From the NCBI RefSeq assembly GCF_008386505.1, contig NZ_VUNZ01000001.1, positions 806,001 through 870,000 of the forward strand: a stretch of DNA of 64,000 nt. Reading direction: 5' to 3'. The number at the start of each line of letters is the position of its first letter. Positions within the stretch are counted from its first letter, which is position 1. This document shows, one piece after another, positions 8,506 through 18,200 of the stretch. This DNA is from Chryseobacterium sediminis. GTDB lineage: Bacteria > Bacteroidota > Bacteroidia > Flavobacteriales > Weeksellaceae. The position numbers and the translations under genes were made by a program. Under the pieces are notes generated by a model. It searched no databases, had not been told where the DNA came from, and was given only the letters and a program-made list of their open reading frames with translations.

Positions 8506-8991
8506 ATGTCATTTATTACACCGGAAGGAGCCAGGAAGGCTCAGCTATCCCTATCCGAAAGAGCGCCCGTTGCTCATGCTATTCTCTCCGGAGCAGAGAA
8601 TATTTCGAAATACAACAGTGGAGTATGTCATGACGTGGTAGCCTATGCATTATATATGCGTGGGGCATCCATAAGTCCTGCTCAGCTGGCAGAATCAGCC
8701 GGACAAAAATGGTTGACTCTATTTAATTATCTTTCAGGAGAGAAATGGGACGGATATTCACCTATTCCCGCAGGAAAAGCCATTGGTTTTTACCGACTTA
8801 TTGATAAAACCTTCTTTCACTCAGCGGTTACTACTGGAAACGGAAATGAAATAAGATCCGTTAACGGATTTTCATTAGGTTCTGCATGGTCTGTACCTGT
8901 AGATATGAAATGGGTATTGGGCAAAAGAAATTCTGATGGCACTTTCAACTATGACGGTACCAAAATAGAAGTCTATATCTCTTCTTTATAG
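8506..8991 (+). CDS. Hypothetical protein with possible papain-like (NlpC/P60-type) fold
   Basis: A 161-residue protein without signal peptide. The central part has a cysteine at the start of a helix (KYNSGVCHDVVAYALYMRGA) and, ~60 residues later, a histidine at a strand start followed by a polar residue on the next strand (TFFHSAVTTGNGNEIRSVNG). That order (Cys on helix, then His, then a polar third residue) is the arrangement of NlpC/P60 and other papain-fold enzymes, but overall similarity to any named family is weak and the match is my inference. It is a single gene between an untranscribed gap and a bidirectional terminator; a TATCTTTA sequence at 8477-8484 may be the -7 box. Confidence 0.6.
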   Translation: MSFITPEGARKAQLSLSERAPVAHAILSGAENISKYNSGVCHDVVAYALYMRGASISPAQLAESAGQKWLTLFNYLSGEKWDGYSPIPAGKAIGFYRLIDKTFFHSAVTTGNGNEIRSVNGFSLGSAWSVPVDMKWVLGKRNSDGTFNYDGTKIEVYISSL

Positions 8992-9005
8992 TAACAAATA
9001 AAGGT

Positions 9006-9044
9006 AAAAAGGCAGATGAGCGAATTCGTTTATCTGCCTTTTTT
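9006..9044. terminator. Bidirectional intrinsic terminator
   Basis: A 12-bp stem (AAAAAGGCAGAT with ATCTGCCTTTTT) with a 14-nt loop between the convergent genes 8506 (+) and 9050 (-). A/T-runs on both sides suit termination in either direction. Confidence 0.88.
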
Positions 9045-9049
9045 GTTTT

Positions 9050-9439
9050 TTAAGCATCAGCACATTTTGGGCAGATCCCACTGATAATAAAATTGTACTC
9101 CTGTGCTATAAAATGCTCTGGTAAACTGATTTCCGGAATCGCGTTTTCAATGCACGTTACAGAATGACATTCTTTGCAGTTGAAGTGAACATGATTATGG
9201 AAATGTTGCTCATGAGTACATTTTCCACTGCACTTCGCAAAATTCACCACACCGTCAATATTAACAATCTTGTGGATAGCGCCTTCGTTTTCAAGCCTTT
9301 CCAAAACCCTATAAATCGTTACCCTATTGCATAGATTACCCAATTTCTTTTGGATATCTGAGTGCGTAAGAGCAATATCTGAGTTATTAATAAGGCTTAA
9401 AATTTCAGTTTTGGCATGTGTATTTCTGACCTGTTTCAT
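9050..9439 (-). CDS. Fur-family metalloregulator, probably zinc-responsive (Zur-like)
   Basis: A 129-residue Fur-family protein: winged helix in residues ~1-65 (VTIYRVLERLENEGAIHKI is the recognition helix region) and a dimerisation/metal domain with the structural zinc pairs C88-x2-C91 and C123-x2-C126 plus an HFHNHVHF metal cluster at 79-86. Family alone does not tell iron from zinc. The neighbours do: the divergent genes encode a MerC-like protein and a COG0523 metallochaperone, classic zinc-starvation targets, and a repeated operator lies between them. I therefore propose a zinc repressor that also regulates itself, since one operator lies 9 nt upstream of its own start codon. Confidence 0.85.
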   Translation of the reverse strand: MKQVRNTHAKTEILSLINNSDIALTHSDIQKKLGNLCNRVTIYRVLERLENEGAIHKIVNIDGVVNFAKCSGKCTHEQHFHNHVHFNCKECHSVTCIENAIPEISLPEHFIAQEYNFIISGICPKCADA

Positions 9440-9447
9440 ATTTTAAT

Positions 9448-9460
9448 GCAACAAAGTTGC
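9448..9460. promoter_or_regulatory. Putative Zur operator 1 (GCAAC-AAA-GTTGC)
   Basis: A perfect 5-3-5 inverted repeat directly in front of the Fur-family gene start (9439). The same core recurs at 9488-9500. Suggests autoregulation. Confidence 0.65.
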
Positions 9461-9480
9461 GTTATTTAAATTTTTATCTA

Positions 9481-9500
9481 TACTTTTGCAACAAAGTTAC
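9481..9500 (+). promoter_or_regulatory. merC-cobW promoter -7 box with overlapping Zur operator 2
   Basis: TACTTTTG at 9481-9488 matches TAnnTTTG. The operator GCAAC-AAA-GTTAC at 9488-9500 begins on its last base and covers the expected transcription start, so a bound repressor would block initiation. Confidence 0.65.
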
Positions 9501-9526
9501 AATAAGAAAAATTAATCCATACTATT

Positions 9527-9865
9527 ATGAAGTCAAAAATTCTTGATGCTGTAGGAATCTCCGCTGCTGTTTTATGCCTGATTCATTGTATAGTCTTTCC
9601 ATTATTACTGATTGTCCCTTTGGGTATATCCCATAATCCCTATATCGATTTAGCTTTCCTTTGCATTGGTACCGTTGTCGTATTCAGAGTAACAAAAAAA
9701 ATAACCAACCGATGGCTGAAACTTCTATTCTGGATATCTGTTGCTCTCATTTTTATTTCTGTACTCACAGATCTGATATTTGAGATTCATGTCCCTCTGA
9801 TCTATCTTGGAACTGCGGGTTTAATCACTGGCCATATCATCAATTTTAAAAATCATAAACATTAA
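9527..9865 (+). CDS. MerC-domain membrane protein
   Basis: A 112-residue protein with four predicted helices. The first carries the MerC signature ([21 protein letters not shown]), a Cys-x3-Cys type pair in the membrane. MerC proteins move mercuric ions in mer operons, but stand-alone Bacteroidota copies are usually beside COG0523 GTPases and Fur/Zur regulators, where a role in zinc acquisition is more likely. It ends 4 nt before the GTPase, so the two are one operon under the operator at 9488-9500. Confidence 0.85.
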   Translation: MKSKILDAVGISAAVLCLIHCIVFPLLLIVPLGISHNPYIDLAFLCIGTVVVFRVTKKITNRWLKLLFWISVALIFISVLTDLIFEIHVPLIYLGTAGLITGHIINFKNHKH

Positions 9866-9869
9866 TTAC

Positions 9870-11072
9870 ATGACGAAAAAACTTCCTGTAACGGTACTCA
9901 GTGGCTTTTTGGGAGCTGGAAAAACCACATTACTGAATCATATTCTCCATAATAAGCAAGGCTTAAAAGTAGCTGTCATTGTGAATGATATGAGCGAGGT
10001 TAATATTGATGCCCGCCTTATTGAAAATCAAAATACTCTTTCCAGAACAGAAGAAAAATTGGTAGAAATGAGTAACGGATGCATCTGCTGTACACTCCGC
10101 GAAGATCTGATGGTAGAAGTAGAACGCCTTGCCCACGAAAATCGTTTTGATTACTTATTGATAGAGAGTACGGGGATCAGTGAACCCATTCCGGTTGCCC
10201 AGACCTTTACTTATATTGATGAAGAGAGCGGAATAGACCTTTCCCGTTTCAGCTATGTAGATACCATGGTAACTGTAGTGGATTGTTTCAATTTTATGAA
10301 AGATTTCGGTTCCAATGAACTGTTGACGGATCGTGACCTTACCGATATGGAAGGAGATTACAGGACAATTGTCAACCTTCTTACCGACCAGATTGAGTTT
10401 GCCAATGTTATTATTTTAAACAAAACAGATCTTATAAATACTGAAACACTTGGATTTTTAAAGGCTGCCATTAAAAAATTAAACCCAGACGCCGTTATTC
10501 TAAATTCCGAGTTTGGTAAAATTGAACCTCAACAGATTTTAAATACTCAGCTTTTTGACTTTGATAAAGCACAATCTTCAGCTGGCTGGCAAAAAGAATT
10601 ACAGGCTGAACATCATACCCCGGAAACTGAAGAATATGGAATAAGCTCATTGGTATTCAGAGATAAAAAACCATTTCACCCTGTAAGACTTTGGGAATAT
10701 TTGAATTATCATTATCCTGAAGGAATAATAAGAGCAAAAGGCTTGTTCTGGCTGGCCTCAAGACCAAGCGATGCTTTGAACTTTTCCCAGGCAGGAGGCT
10801 CTTTCCGTCTGGAAAAGGCAGGAGTCTGGTGGGGCAGTATGCCTATGAACCAACGGGTACAGTATTCTTCATTCACAGAAAATCAGGAGTTTATAGAAAG
10901 TAGATGGGATAAAAACTGGGGTGACAGAATCAATGAGCTTGTATTCATCGGGCAGAACCTGGATAAAGATCAAATGATATCAGACCTTCAGCATTGTCTT
11001 ATTAATGAGCAGGAAAAAGAATTGCTTGAACAAAAAATGCCTTTTGAAGATCCTTTTCCAAAGAATATTTAA
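9870..11072 (+). CDS. COG0523 (CobW/ZigA-type) GTP-dependent metallochaperone
   Basis: A 400-residue G3E-family GTPase: Walker [13 protein letters not shown] at 12-23, the defining metal site C71-I-C73-C74, an IEST motif ([10 protein letters not shown]), and NKTD for guanine specificity. A CobW C-terminal domain with HH and acidic stretches follows (residues ~245-390). COG0523 proteins next to Zur operators deliver zinc to client enzymes during zinc shortage. Downstream 77 nt begins an alkaline phosphatase, a zinc enzyme, which may be a client or a co-regulated gene. Confidence 0.92.
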   Translation: MTKKLPVTVLSGFLGAGKTTLLNHILHNKQGLKVAVIVNDMSEVNIDARLIENQNTLSRTEEKLVEMSNGCICCTLREDLMVEVERLAHENRFDYLLIESTGISEPIPVAQTFTYIDEESGIDLSRFSYVDTMVTVVDCFNFMKDFGSNELLTDRDLTDMEGDYRTIVNLLTDQIEFANVIILNKTDLINTETLGFLKAAIKKLNPDAVILNSEFGKIEPQQILNTQLFDFDKAQSSAGWQKELQAEHHTPETEEYGISSLVFRDKKPFHPVRLWEYLNYHYPEGIIRAKGLFWLASRPSDALNFSQAGGSFRLEKAGVWWGSMPMNQRVQYSSFTENQEFIESRWDKNWGDRINELVFIGQNLDKDQMISDLQHCLINEQEKELLEQKMPFEDPFPKNI

Positions 11073-11087
11073 AATTAACTTTTAATT

Positions 11088-11103
11088 AATGCAACTTGGT
11101 TTC
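11088..11103. promoter_or_regulatory. Imperfect third copy of the zinc operator
   Basis: AATGCAAC-TTG-GTTTC: the left arm equals that of operator 1, including the AAT flank, and the right arm differs by one base. It lies about 47 nt before the alkaline phosphatase ATG. A TAACTTTC near 11123-11130 could be the -7 box. Weak on its own; supported by the neighbouring copies. Confidence 0.4.
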
Positions 11104-11149
11104 GATAAAAAACTAAATACAATAACTTTCCGCTTTATTTCAAAACAAT

Positions 11150-12547
11150 ATGGACAGAAGAAAATTTCTAAAAGGCTCAGCATTACTTTCAGGGTTATTG
11201 ACTTTATCACCGTCTGACCTCTGGAGCTTCGGGAAAACTATTGAAAATCCCCACACAGGAAAAGCAAAGAACATCATCTTTATGGTAAGTGATGGGATGA
11301 GTCTCGGAACGCTTTCAATGGCAGACATCTATTCCCGGAACATTTTGGGAAAGGGGAGTAACTGGCTCAATCTGTATCATGACAAAAAAGTGACCCGTGC
11401 TTTGATGGACACTGCTTCAGCAAATTCTATTGTAACAGATTCTGCTGCGGCAAGTTCAGCATTCGGAGGCGGAATACGGGTTAAAAATGGAACCCTGAAC
11501 ATAGGAGCCAACGGTGAAAAACATCTTCCCATATGGCAGCAATATAAAAAAGCAGGAAAGAAAGCAGGCTGCGTGACAACGGTTACCATCACACATGCCA
11601 CTCCTGCAGGATTTTGTGTAAACTCATCAAAAAGAAATGCAGAACCTCAAATCGCCGAAATGTATGCTGAGCTGGAACTGGATGTACTGTTAGGAGGCGG
11701 AGACGAATTTTTCAATCCAGCCAAAAGAGAAGACAAAAAAGATCTCTACTCTGTGTACAGTAAAAAAGGATACAGGATTCTAAAAACACAGAACGACCTT
11801 AAAGAAATCAAAAAAGGAGAGAAGTTATTAGGAATATTCAGTACAGGAGCATTGCCCTACAGTATTGACAGAACCCATCTTCCGGAATTCAAAAACACAC
11901 CGGCTCTTGCTGAATTGGCAAAGACTGCTATCGATCAGATGAAAGATCATCCCGAGGGTTTTGTTCTTCAGGTAGAAGCCGGAAAAGTAGACTGGTCTGC
12001 CCATGCCAATGATGTAGCAGCACTTATCCATGATCAGCTGGCATTTGATGAAGCTGTAAAAACCGTAATGGATTTTGCCGAAAAAGACGGAAATACATTA
12101 GTCATTATCACTACAGATCATGGAAATGCCAATCCCGGAACAATCTACGGAGCTGATGCCACCAGGAACTTTAACAGCATTTCAGATTATAAGTACACCA
12201 ACGAATATATTCTGAACAAGATTCAGAAAGATGATTCCGTAAAAGACATTAAAGACTGGATCTATGAAGGTAATAGAATCATTCTGAATGATGATGAAGC
12301 CAAGCATCTTCTGAGTTTTTACAACGGTCTTGAGAAAGAGGAAGAAGGGCTCTATAATTATAAAAAACTGCCTTTCAAACTTTATTCAGAAATTCAGAAA
12401 AGCAGGAACTCTGTAGGATGGATCAGCATGGATCATTCCGGAGATTATGTGGAAGTGGCGGCCTATGGTCCCGGAAATGAACTTTTGCAGCCTTTTGTTA
12501 AAAATACAGACCTGCATAATCTGATGCTGAAAGCCTGTTTAATATAG
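11150..12547 (+). CDS. Alkaline phosphatase (PhoA family), Tat-exported
   Basis: A 465-residue enzyme. The N-terminus MDRRKFLKGSALLSG is a twin-arginine signal. Family motifs in order: MVSDGMSLGTLSMAD (metal-binding Asp), TDSAAASSAFGGG (nucleophile Ser of the D-S-A-A core), a Gly-rich LGGGDEFFNPAKRED, VEAGKVDWSAHANDV (Asp/His ligands), ITTDHGNANPG and SMDHSGDYVEVAAYGPG with the terminal ligand His. It hydrolyses phosphomonoesters in the periplasm with two zinc and one magnesium. It follows the COG0523 gene by 77 nt with a degenerate Zur-like operator between them. Confidence 0.92.
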   Translation: MDRRKFLKGSALLSGLLTLSPSDLWSFGKTIENPHTGKAKNIIFMVSDGMSLGTLSMADIYSRNILGKGSNWLNLYHDKKVTRALMDTASANSIVTDSAAASSAFGGGIRVKNGTLNIGANGEKHLPIWQQYKKAGKKAGCVTTVTITHATPAGFCVNSSKRNAEPQIAEMYAELELDVLLGGGDEFFNPAKREDKKDLYSVYSKKGYRILKTQNDLKEIKKGEKLLGIFSTGALPYSIDRTHLPEFKNTPALAELAKTAIDQMKDHPEGFVLQVEAGKVDWSAHANDVAALIHDQLAFDEAVKTVMDFAEKDGNTLVIITTDHGNANPGTIYGADATRNFNSISDYKYTNEYILNKIQKDDSVKDIKDWIYEGNRIILNDDEAKHLLSFYNGLEKEEEGLYNYKKLPFKLYSEIQKSRNSVGWISMDHSGDYVEVAAYGPGNELLQPFVKNTDLHNLMLKACLI

Positions 12548-12586
12548 ACATTCATATTTTTTCATATTTAATTATTTGGGAGAGTG

Positions 12587-12620
12587 CAAGGCGGAGTGAT
12601 TGTGTCCGCCTTGTTTTTTT
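12587..12620. terminator. Intrinsic terminator
   Basis: A GC-rich stem CAAGGCGGA / TCCGCCTTG with a 9-nt loop and seven Ts, downstream of the alkaline phosphatase and just before the convergent MocR stop. Confidence 0.9.
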
Positions 12621-12629
12621 GTGATTTAT

Positions 12630-14048
12630 TTACATACTCTTTATAATATCACCTAATCTTTTCAGAGCATTTTCTACCTTATCATTCCAAAGATTATTAC
12701 AGCTGATCCGGATATAGTTTCTATAATCTCCATGATTGGAAAACAGCGGTCCCGGAGCAAAATTTACAAACTGATCAATAGCTTTTTTCTGAAGTTCAAA
12801 TGCATCAATGTGCGCAGGCAGCTCTATCCATACTACCAGACCTCCTTCAGGCCGGCTCATCCGGATATCGGGTGGAAAATATTTTTCTATCGCCTGAAAG
12901 GTCAAAAGCATGAGTCTATGCAATTCAGGCCTAAGCTTGCGCAAGTGACGGTCATAAGCTCCTGTTTTCAGTAATTGTAACAAAGAAGACTGTACGATAC
13001 TTGCTGTAGCAACATTTGTAACAGCTTTCAATTTAATTACCTGCTCTGTAAACCTTCCTGCAGCACACCAGCCGATTCTGTAACCAGGTGCAGCCGATTT
13101 GGAAAAAGAGGAGCAAAGCATAATCCAACCATGCTCGTCATAACTTTTTATCGTTGTTGGGCGCTGTGCCTGAAAATGTAAATCCCCATAAATATCATCT
13201 TCAATGACAGGAACTTGCATTTTTTCAGCAAAAGCAACTATTGCTGATTTCTGTTCATTATTTAAGGTAATACCATTTGGATTATTAAAATTTGAAATTA
13301 AAAGACATGCGGAAATCTTTTGTCTGCTGCAGATTTCTTCCAATTCCTGAATATTGATTCCGGTCAAAGGACAGCCGGAAAATTCAACTACTTTGAGATC
13401 AAGACTTTCAATGGTTTGCAATATACCATGGTAGATTGGAGACTGCACAAGAACAGTATCACCCGCTTTTGTGACAGCACGCAGACATAAACTTACTGCT
13501 TCCAAAGCGCCATTGGTGATCACTACATCATCAGCCACAAGATTACCCTGCCAAAGGAAAGACCTGCGGGCAAGTTCAGCTCTCAACTGACTGTTTCCTG
13601 CAGAAGGTTCATACTGTAAATGCGGTCCTGTTAAATCTCTGGAAGCCTGCTGTAAACTTCTCCGTAAAGCATTAAAAGGCAGAAGGTCCGGATGTAAGAC
13701 AGCGTTAAAAAATGAAACATAAGATTTGTTTTCCGAATCAGGAAATGATACTTCCTGTAATACTTTCCCAATAGCTATTTTTTGAGCAAGAGTATTGCTT
13801 TCAGTCTGTTTTGGCAGATTTACAGAAGAAACTGAAGTACGGAGAACAACGAACCCTGACCTTTCTTTTCCTGCCACCAAACCTTTATCTTCCAATAAAG
13901 TAAAGGCTTTCAGAATAGTCCCAACACTTATTTTAAATTGTTGACGAATACTTCGTAATGATGGAAGTTTGGTCCCAACAGGATACGTTCCGTTGTTAAT
14001 GGAAAGTTCAAACTTATCTGCAAGTGCTATGTATTGAAAATCCTTCAT
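12630..14048 (-). CDS. MocR/PdxR-type regulator (GntR HTH + class I aminotransferase domain)
   Basis: A 472-residue fusion. Residues ~1-75 are a GntR winged helix (LADKFELSINNGTYPVGTKL then SLRSIRQQFKISVGTILKAF). Residues ~105-470 are an aminotransferase fold I domain: VITNGALEAVSLCLRAV, the cofactor-contacting NFNNPNG and EDDIYGDL, and the PLP lysine K317 in SSFSKSAAPGYRIGW. MocR proteins use PLP or a PLP adduct as effector. It is divergent from an aspartate/glutamate racemase gene (14134), probably its target. Two direct repeats lie between the starts. Confidence 0.92.
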   Translation of the reverse strand: MKDFQYIALADKFELSINNGTYPVGTKLPSLRSIRQQFKISVGTILKAFTLLEDKGLVAGKERSGFVVLRTSVSSVNLPKQTESNTLAQKIAIGKVLQEVSFPDSENKSYVSFFNAVLHPDLLPFNALRRSLQQASRDLTGPHLQYEPSAGNSQLRAELARRSFLWQGNLVADDVVITNGALEAVSLCLRAVTKAGDTVLVQSPIYHGILQTIESLDLKVVEFSGCPLTGINIQELEEICSRQKISACLLISNFNNPNGITLNNEQKSAIVAFAEKMQVPVIEDDIYGDLHFQAQRPTTIKSYDEHGWIMLCSSFSKSAAPGYRIGWCAAGRFTEQVIKLKAVTNVATASIVQSSLLQLLKTGAYDRHLRKLRPELHRLMLLTFQAIEKYFPPDIRMSRPEGGLVVWIELPAHIDAFELQKKAIDQFVNFAPGPLFSNHGDYRNYIRISCNNLWNDKVENALKRLGDIIKSM

Positions 14049-14084
14049 CTGTTATACTAATATATTCATTTTTTGTATCTGTTA
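14046..14084. promoter_or_regulatory. Direct repeat ATCTGTTA x2, putative MocR binding sites
   Basis: ATCTGTTA occurs at 14047-14054 and again at 14077-14084, a 30-bp period, each followed by a similar AT-rich tail (ACTAATATA / CAATATA). MocR proteins typically bind spaced direct repeats in the divergent intergenic region. The first copy overlaps the regulator start codon, as expected for autorepression. Confidence 0.5.
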
Positions 14085-14133
14085 CAATATAGCAAAGATA
14101 TCTACTTTTACTGAACAAAAAAATAAGAAGAAT

Positions 14134-14850
14134 ATGAAAAAATTAGGATTGGTAGGAGGCATCAGCTGGGCTTCTACTTTAGACTATTACCGCCTTTTGA
14201 ATGAAGGAATTAATCAGCAATTGGGTGGATTGAATTTCGCAGAATGTATTATTTACTCAGTCAACTTTAATCATTTTCAACAGTTTAATGCAGATTATGA
14301 CTGGGATGCTACTTACGAACTTCTATACAATGCTGCAGAAAATCTAAAAAAGTCCGGAGCGGAAGCTATTGTACTTTGTGCCAACACAGCCCACATTGTT
14401 GCTGACAGGATTGAAGAACAAATAGGATTGCCGCTCATTCATATTACAACCGCTACAGCCAATGCTGTTAAACGGAAAGGCCTAAAGAAAATCGGTTTAC
14501 TAGGAACAAGCTATACGATGGAGCTGGATTTTTATAAGGATAAACTGATCGAAGGTGGCCTTGAACCTCTGATTCCCGAGAAAAGTGAAGACAGAGATTA
14601 TATTGAGGATATTTTAAGAAATGAATTAAGCAGGGGAATTATAAATCCTGAAACCAAAAAAAATTATCTGAAGATTATTCAGGAACTTATAGGCCGTGGG
14701 GCAGAAGGGATTATTTTAGGCTGTACAGAAATTCCACTTCTGATCAAACAGGAAGATGTGTCTGTTCCGGTATTTGATACCATACAGATTCATGTAGATG
14801 CTGCCGTAGCATTTTCCGTTTCAAAGCATAACATAACAGCGATATCATAA
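14134..14850 (+). CDS. Aspartate/glutamate racemase family protein
   Basis: A 238-residue PLP-independent racemase fold. Both catalytic cysteines are in place: C82 in VLCANTAH and C197 in ILGCTEIPLL, with the Gly-rich start LGLVGGISWASTLDYYR. The family interconverts D- and L-aspartate or glutamate, or hydantoins in the wider group. The YgeA-like pattern points to a broad-specificity amino-acid racemase. Regulation by the divergent MocR protein fits, since such pairs are common. Confidence 0.9.
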   Translation: MKKLGLVGGISWASTLDYYRLLNEGINQQLGGLNFAECIIYSVNFNHFQQFNADYDWDATYELLYNAAENLKKSGAEAIVLCANTAHIVADRIEEQIGLPLIHITTATANAVKRKGLKKIGLLGTSYTMELDFYKDKLIEGGLEPLIPEKSEDRDYIEDILRNELSRGIINPETKKNYLKIIQELIGRGAEGIILGCTEIPLLIKQEDVSVPVFDTIQIHVDAAVAFSVSKHNITAIS

Positions 14851-14938
14851 AACACTAAAATACAATCAAATACAGTTCAATTTAAAAGAAACCGACAATA
14901 ATCAATTGAGTTCAATCTATTTAACGGTTTCAAATATA

Positions 14939-14969
14939 AATACCACATAATCACATGTGGTATTTTTTA
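14939..14969 (+). terminator. Intrinsic terminator of the racemase gene
   Basis: ATACCACAT / ATGTGGTAT stem, 6-nt loop, followed by a T-run, about 90 nt after the racemase stop. Confidence 0.8.
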
Positions 14970-15211
14970 TTCCATAATACCTATTTCTTCTTTTAAAATC
15001 CGGAATTCACTTCAATGAATTTGAAATAATCATATATATACCTTTATTGTGAAATTTACTACAATGGAATACAAAATTATTTCGTATTTTGGTTTACTTA
15101 TTAAAATAATAATTTAAAGGACTTAAAAATGCTTAAAACACAAACTTTAAGGCTTTGATTATCATTTTTTAATAATCGAAAATGAAAAATCTCTAACAGT
15201 TGAAATAATAT

Positions 15212-18200
15212 ATGAAGAAGTATCCAATTCCTGCAAATGAAGAAGCCCGAATGAAGAAACTGGAGTTTTTTGATCTTTTAAACCTGGAAAAAGATCCCCA
15301 GTTAGACATTTTTGCAGAAACAGCATGCCTCGTGACCGACTGCCCTGCAGCGCTTATTGCCATGATGGAAAGTGAAACTCAGACCATCCAAAGCTGCGTG
15401 GGTCTTGCCCTTGATTTTGTAGACAGGAAAAGTACTTTATGCCAATATTCTATTGCAAGTGGAGAGGTGGTTGTTATCAATGATACTTTATTAGACGAAA
15501 GATCTTTTGACAACCCGCTTATTCTGGCAGGAGGAATCCGGTTTTATGCAGGAATTCCTCTGATTGATGATGAAGGATTTGTATTAGGAACCATCTGCGT
15601 CATTGATTATAAGCCTAAAACAATTACAGACGATCAGATCTCAACCCTGAAAAAGATAGGAGAGGCGATCACAAAAGTCCTGACTGGTAAAAGAAAAAAC
15701 ATTCAGGCTGAATATTTTCAACAGACATTTAGTATTTCCAATAACCTGATCTGTGTTCTGGATAAAGATTTCTCTCTGAAAGATGTCAATCCAGCTTTTG
15801 AAAACGTTTTTCAATTGGAGAAGTCTCAGGTCATTGACCAGAACTTCCTCAATGTTTTGGGTAACCATAACTCCCAACTGCAACTGCTTACCAAAAATCT
15901 CCCCACTACAGATGAAGAAGTAACATTTACCACATCTACAAATATTGATGATACACAAACCATTATTGTAGAATGGAATCTGAAACTGAATCAGAAGTAT
16001 TCTGAAATTTTCTGCTTCGGAATTAATATTACCCAGCGTATCGAAGAAAAATTAAAGCTCGAAAGTTCAGAACGCCGCTTCAGAAGCTTCTTTGAAAATG
16101 CAATAGGCCTCATGAGTATGCATGACATGGAAGGGAATATTACCGCCGTAAACGAAAAAGGAAGAGAAACCCTGCAGTACTCTGCAGAAGAAGTGGAAGG
16201 ACTGAATCTCAGAGACCTTGTCCCTGAAAAAAACTGGCCATTGCTGGAACAGTATCTGGAAAGAATTAACAAAAATCAGGAAGATTTCGGAACTATGATT
16301 CTGAAAACCAAAGGAGGTGAAGAAGTGATCTGGATGTACCACAATCTGGTGGAAATCAATAAAGAAGGAAACCCTTATGTAGTAAGCACCGCACTGAATG
16401 TTACCGAAAGAATGACATTGGAAAAAGATCTTGTTCATACCAAAAAAATGCTGGAACAGACAAGTGCTGTAGCCCAGGTGGGGGGATGGGAAGTTAATCT
16501 TAAAAAGAATACCGTATTCTGGTCACAGTCTACCAGAGAAATACATAAAATAGATAAAACATTCCAGCCCAATCTGGAAAATGCACTGGGCTTTTACAGC
16601 GAAGACAGCCGCGAAAAACTAAAGTTTTTATTTGAGAGAGCTGTAACAGAAGGTGTTCCTTATGATGAAGAATTACAGCTTGTACGAAATGACGGTGTGA
16701 TGATCTGGGTAAGGGTAAAAGGAATACCGGAGTTTGAAGAAGGAGCCTGTATCAGAGTATATGGAATCATTCAGGATATTGATAATTTCAAAAATATATA
16801 CCTTGAACTGGCCAAAAAAGAGGCGATGCTGCAGTCATTCGTCGCCTATGTTCCTGCAACAGTGGCTATGTTTGACAAAGAGCTTAATTATCTTTCTGTA
16901 AGCAGCAGCTGGAAAGATGAATTCCAGATGAATGATATCAGGCTTATCGGGGAGAATATGTTCAAAATTTCTCCTAATGTACCGGATGAAAGGTTAAAAA
17001 TATATAAGGATGCCTTAGCAGGAATTGCCTATAAAAATGAAGACATGGCAATAGAAGTCCCTGGTAAAGAAATAATTCAGCATTACAATATTGAAGTTAC
17101 TCCATGGTACCTTTCCAGTCATACAATAGGCGGAATCATTGTTTCTGCACAAAATATTACAGCATCCGTAAGAATCAATAAAGAGCTTAAAAACGCCAAG
17201 AAAATGGCTGATATTGCCAATAAAGCAAAATCAGAATTTCTAGCCAATATGAGCCATGAAATCAGGACTCCGCTAAATGGTGTCATTGGATTCTCTGATC
17301 TTCTGCTAAAAACTCCGTTGAACGAGATACAGACTCAATACCTCAATTATATTAATGAATCCGGGGAAAATCTGTTAAGCATCATTAATGATATTCTCGA
17401 TTTTTCTAAAATAGAATCTGGAAAAATGGATCTTTCTATTGAAAAATCCAATGTATATGATCTTGTAAGCCAGGTGATCAACGTTATCCTTTATCAATCG
17501 CAGAAAAAAAATATAGAATTACTGTTAAATATAGAACAGGGACTTCCGGAAACCATTTGGGTGGACGAATCCAGACTGAAACAGATTCTGATCAACCTTC
17601 TCGGAAATGCAGTCAAGTTTACCTCACAGGGAGAAATAGAACTTAAAGTAGAAAAACTGAAGATTGACCATAAAGATATCACATTAAGATTTTCAGTCCG
17701 GGATACCGGAATCGGTATTCATAAAGAGAAACAGCAGTTTATTTTTGATGCCTTCACTCAGGAAAACAGCTCTATCAGCAAACGTTATGGCGGAACAGGA
17801 CTTGGGCTTACCATTTCAAACAATATTCTCAAATATATGGGAAGCAGCCTGTCTTTGGTGAGCGAGGTTGAAAAGGGTTCTGTTTTCTATTTTGACATTC
17901 AGATTCCTTATGAAATGACAGAACACCCTGAAGAAGAAGATCTGAAAATAAACAGAGTTCTTATTGTTGATGATAATGAAGCCAACAGGGTGATTCTTCA
18001 GCATATGCTTGCCTATAAAAATATAGATTCAAAGCTGGCTGCCAATGGTATGGAAGCTCTTCAGATACTTCTTGCCGGGGAACGTTTCGATGTTATTCTT
18101 ATGGATTACCATATGCCGATCATTTCAGGACTGGAAACCATAGAAAAAATCAAGGAACTTTTTAATAAACAAAACGAGCTTTCTCCTCTGATTATCCTTC

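Noticed and set aside
9527-11072. A mercury-resistance operon because of MerC
   Set aside because: No merA, merT/P or MerR; the neighbours are a Fur-type repressor and COG0523 GTPase, which fit zinc supply.
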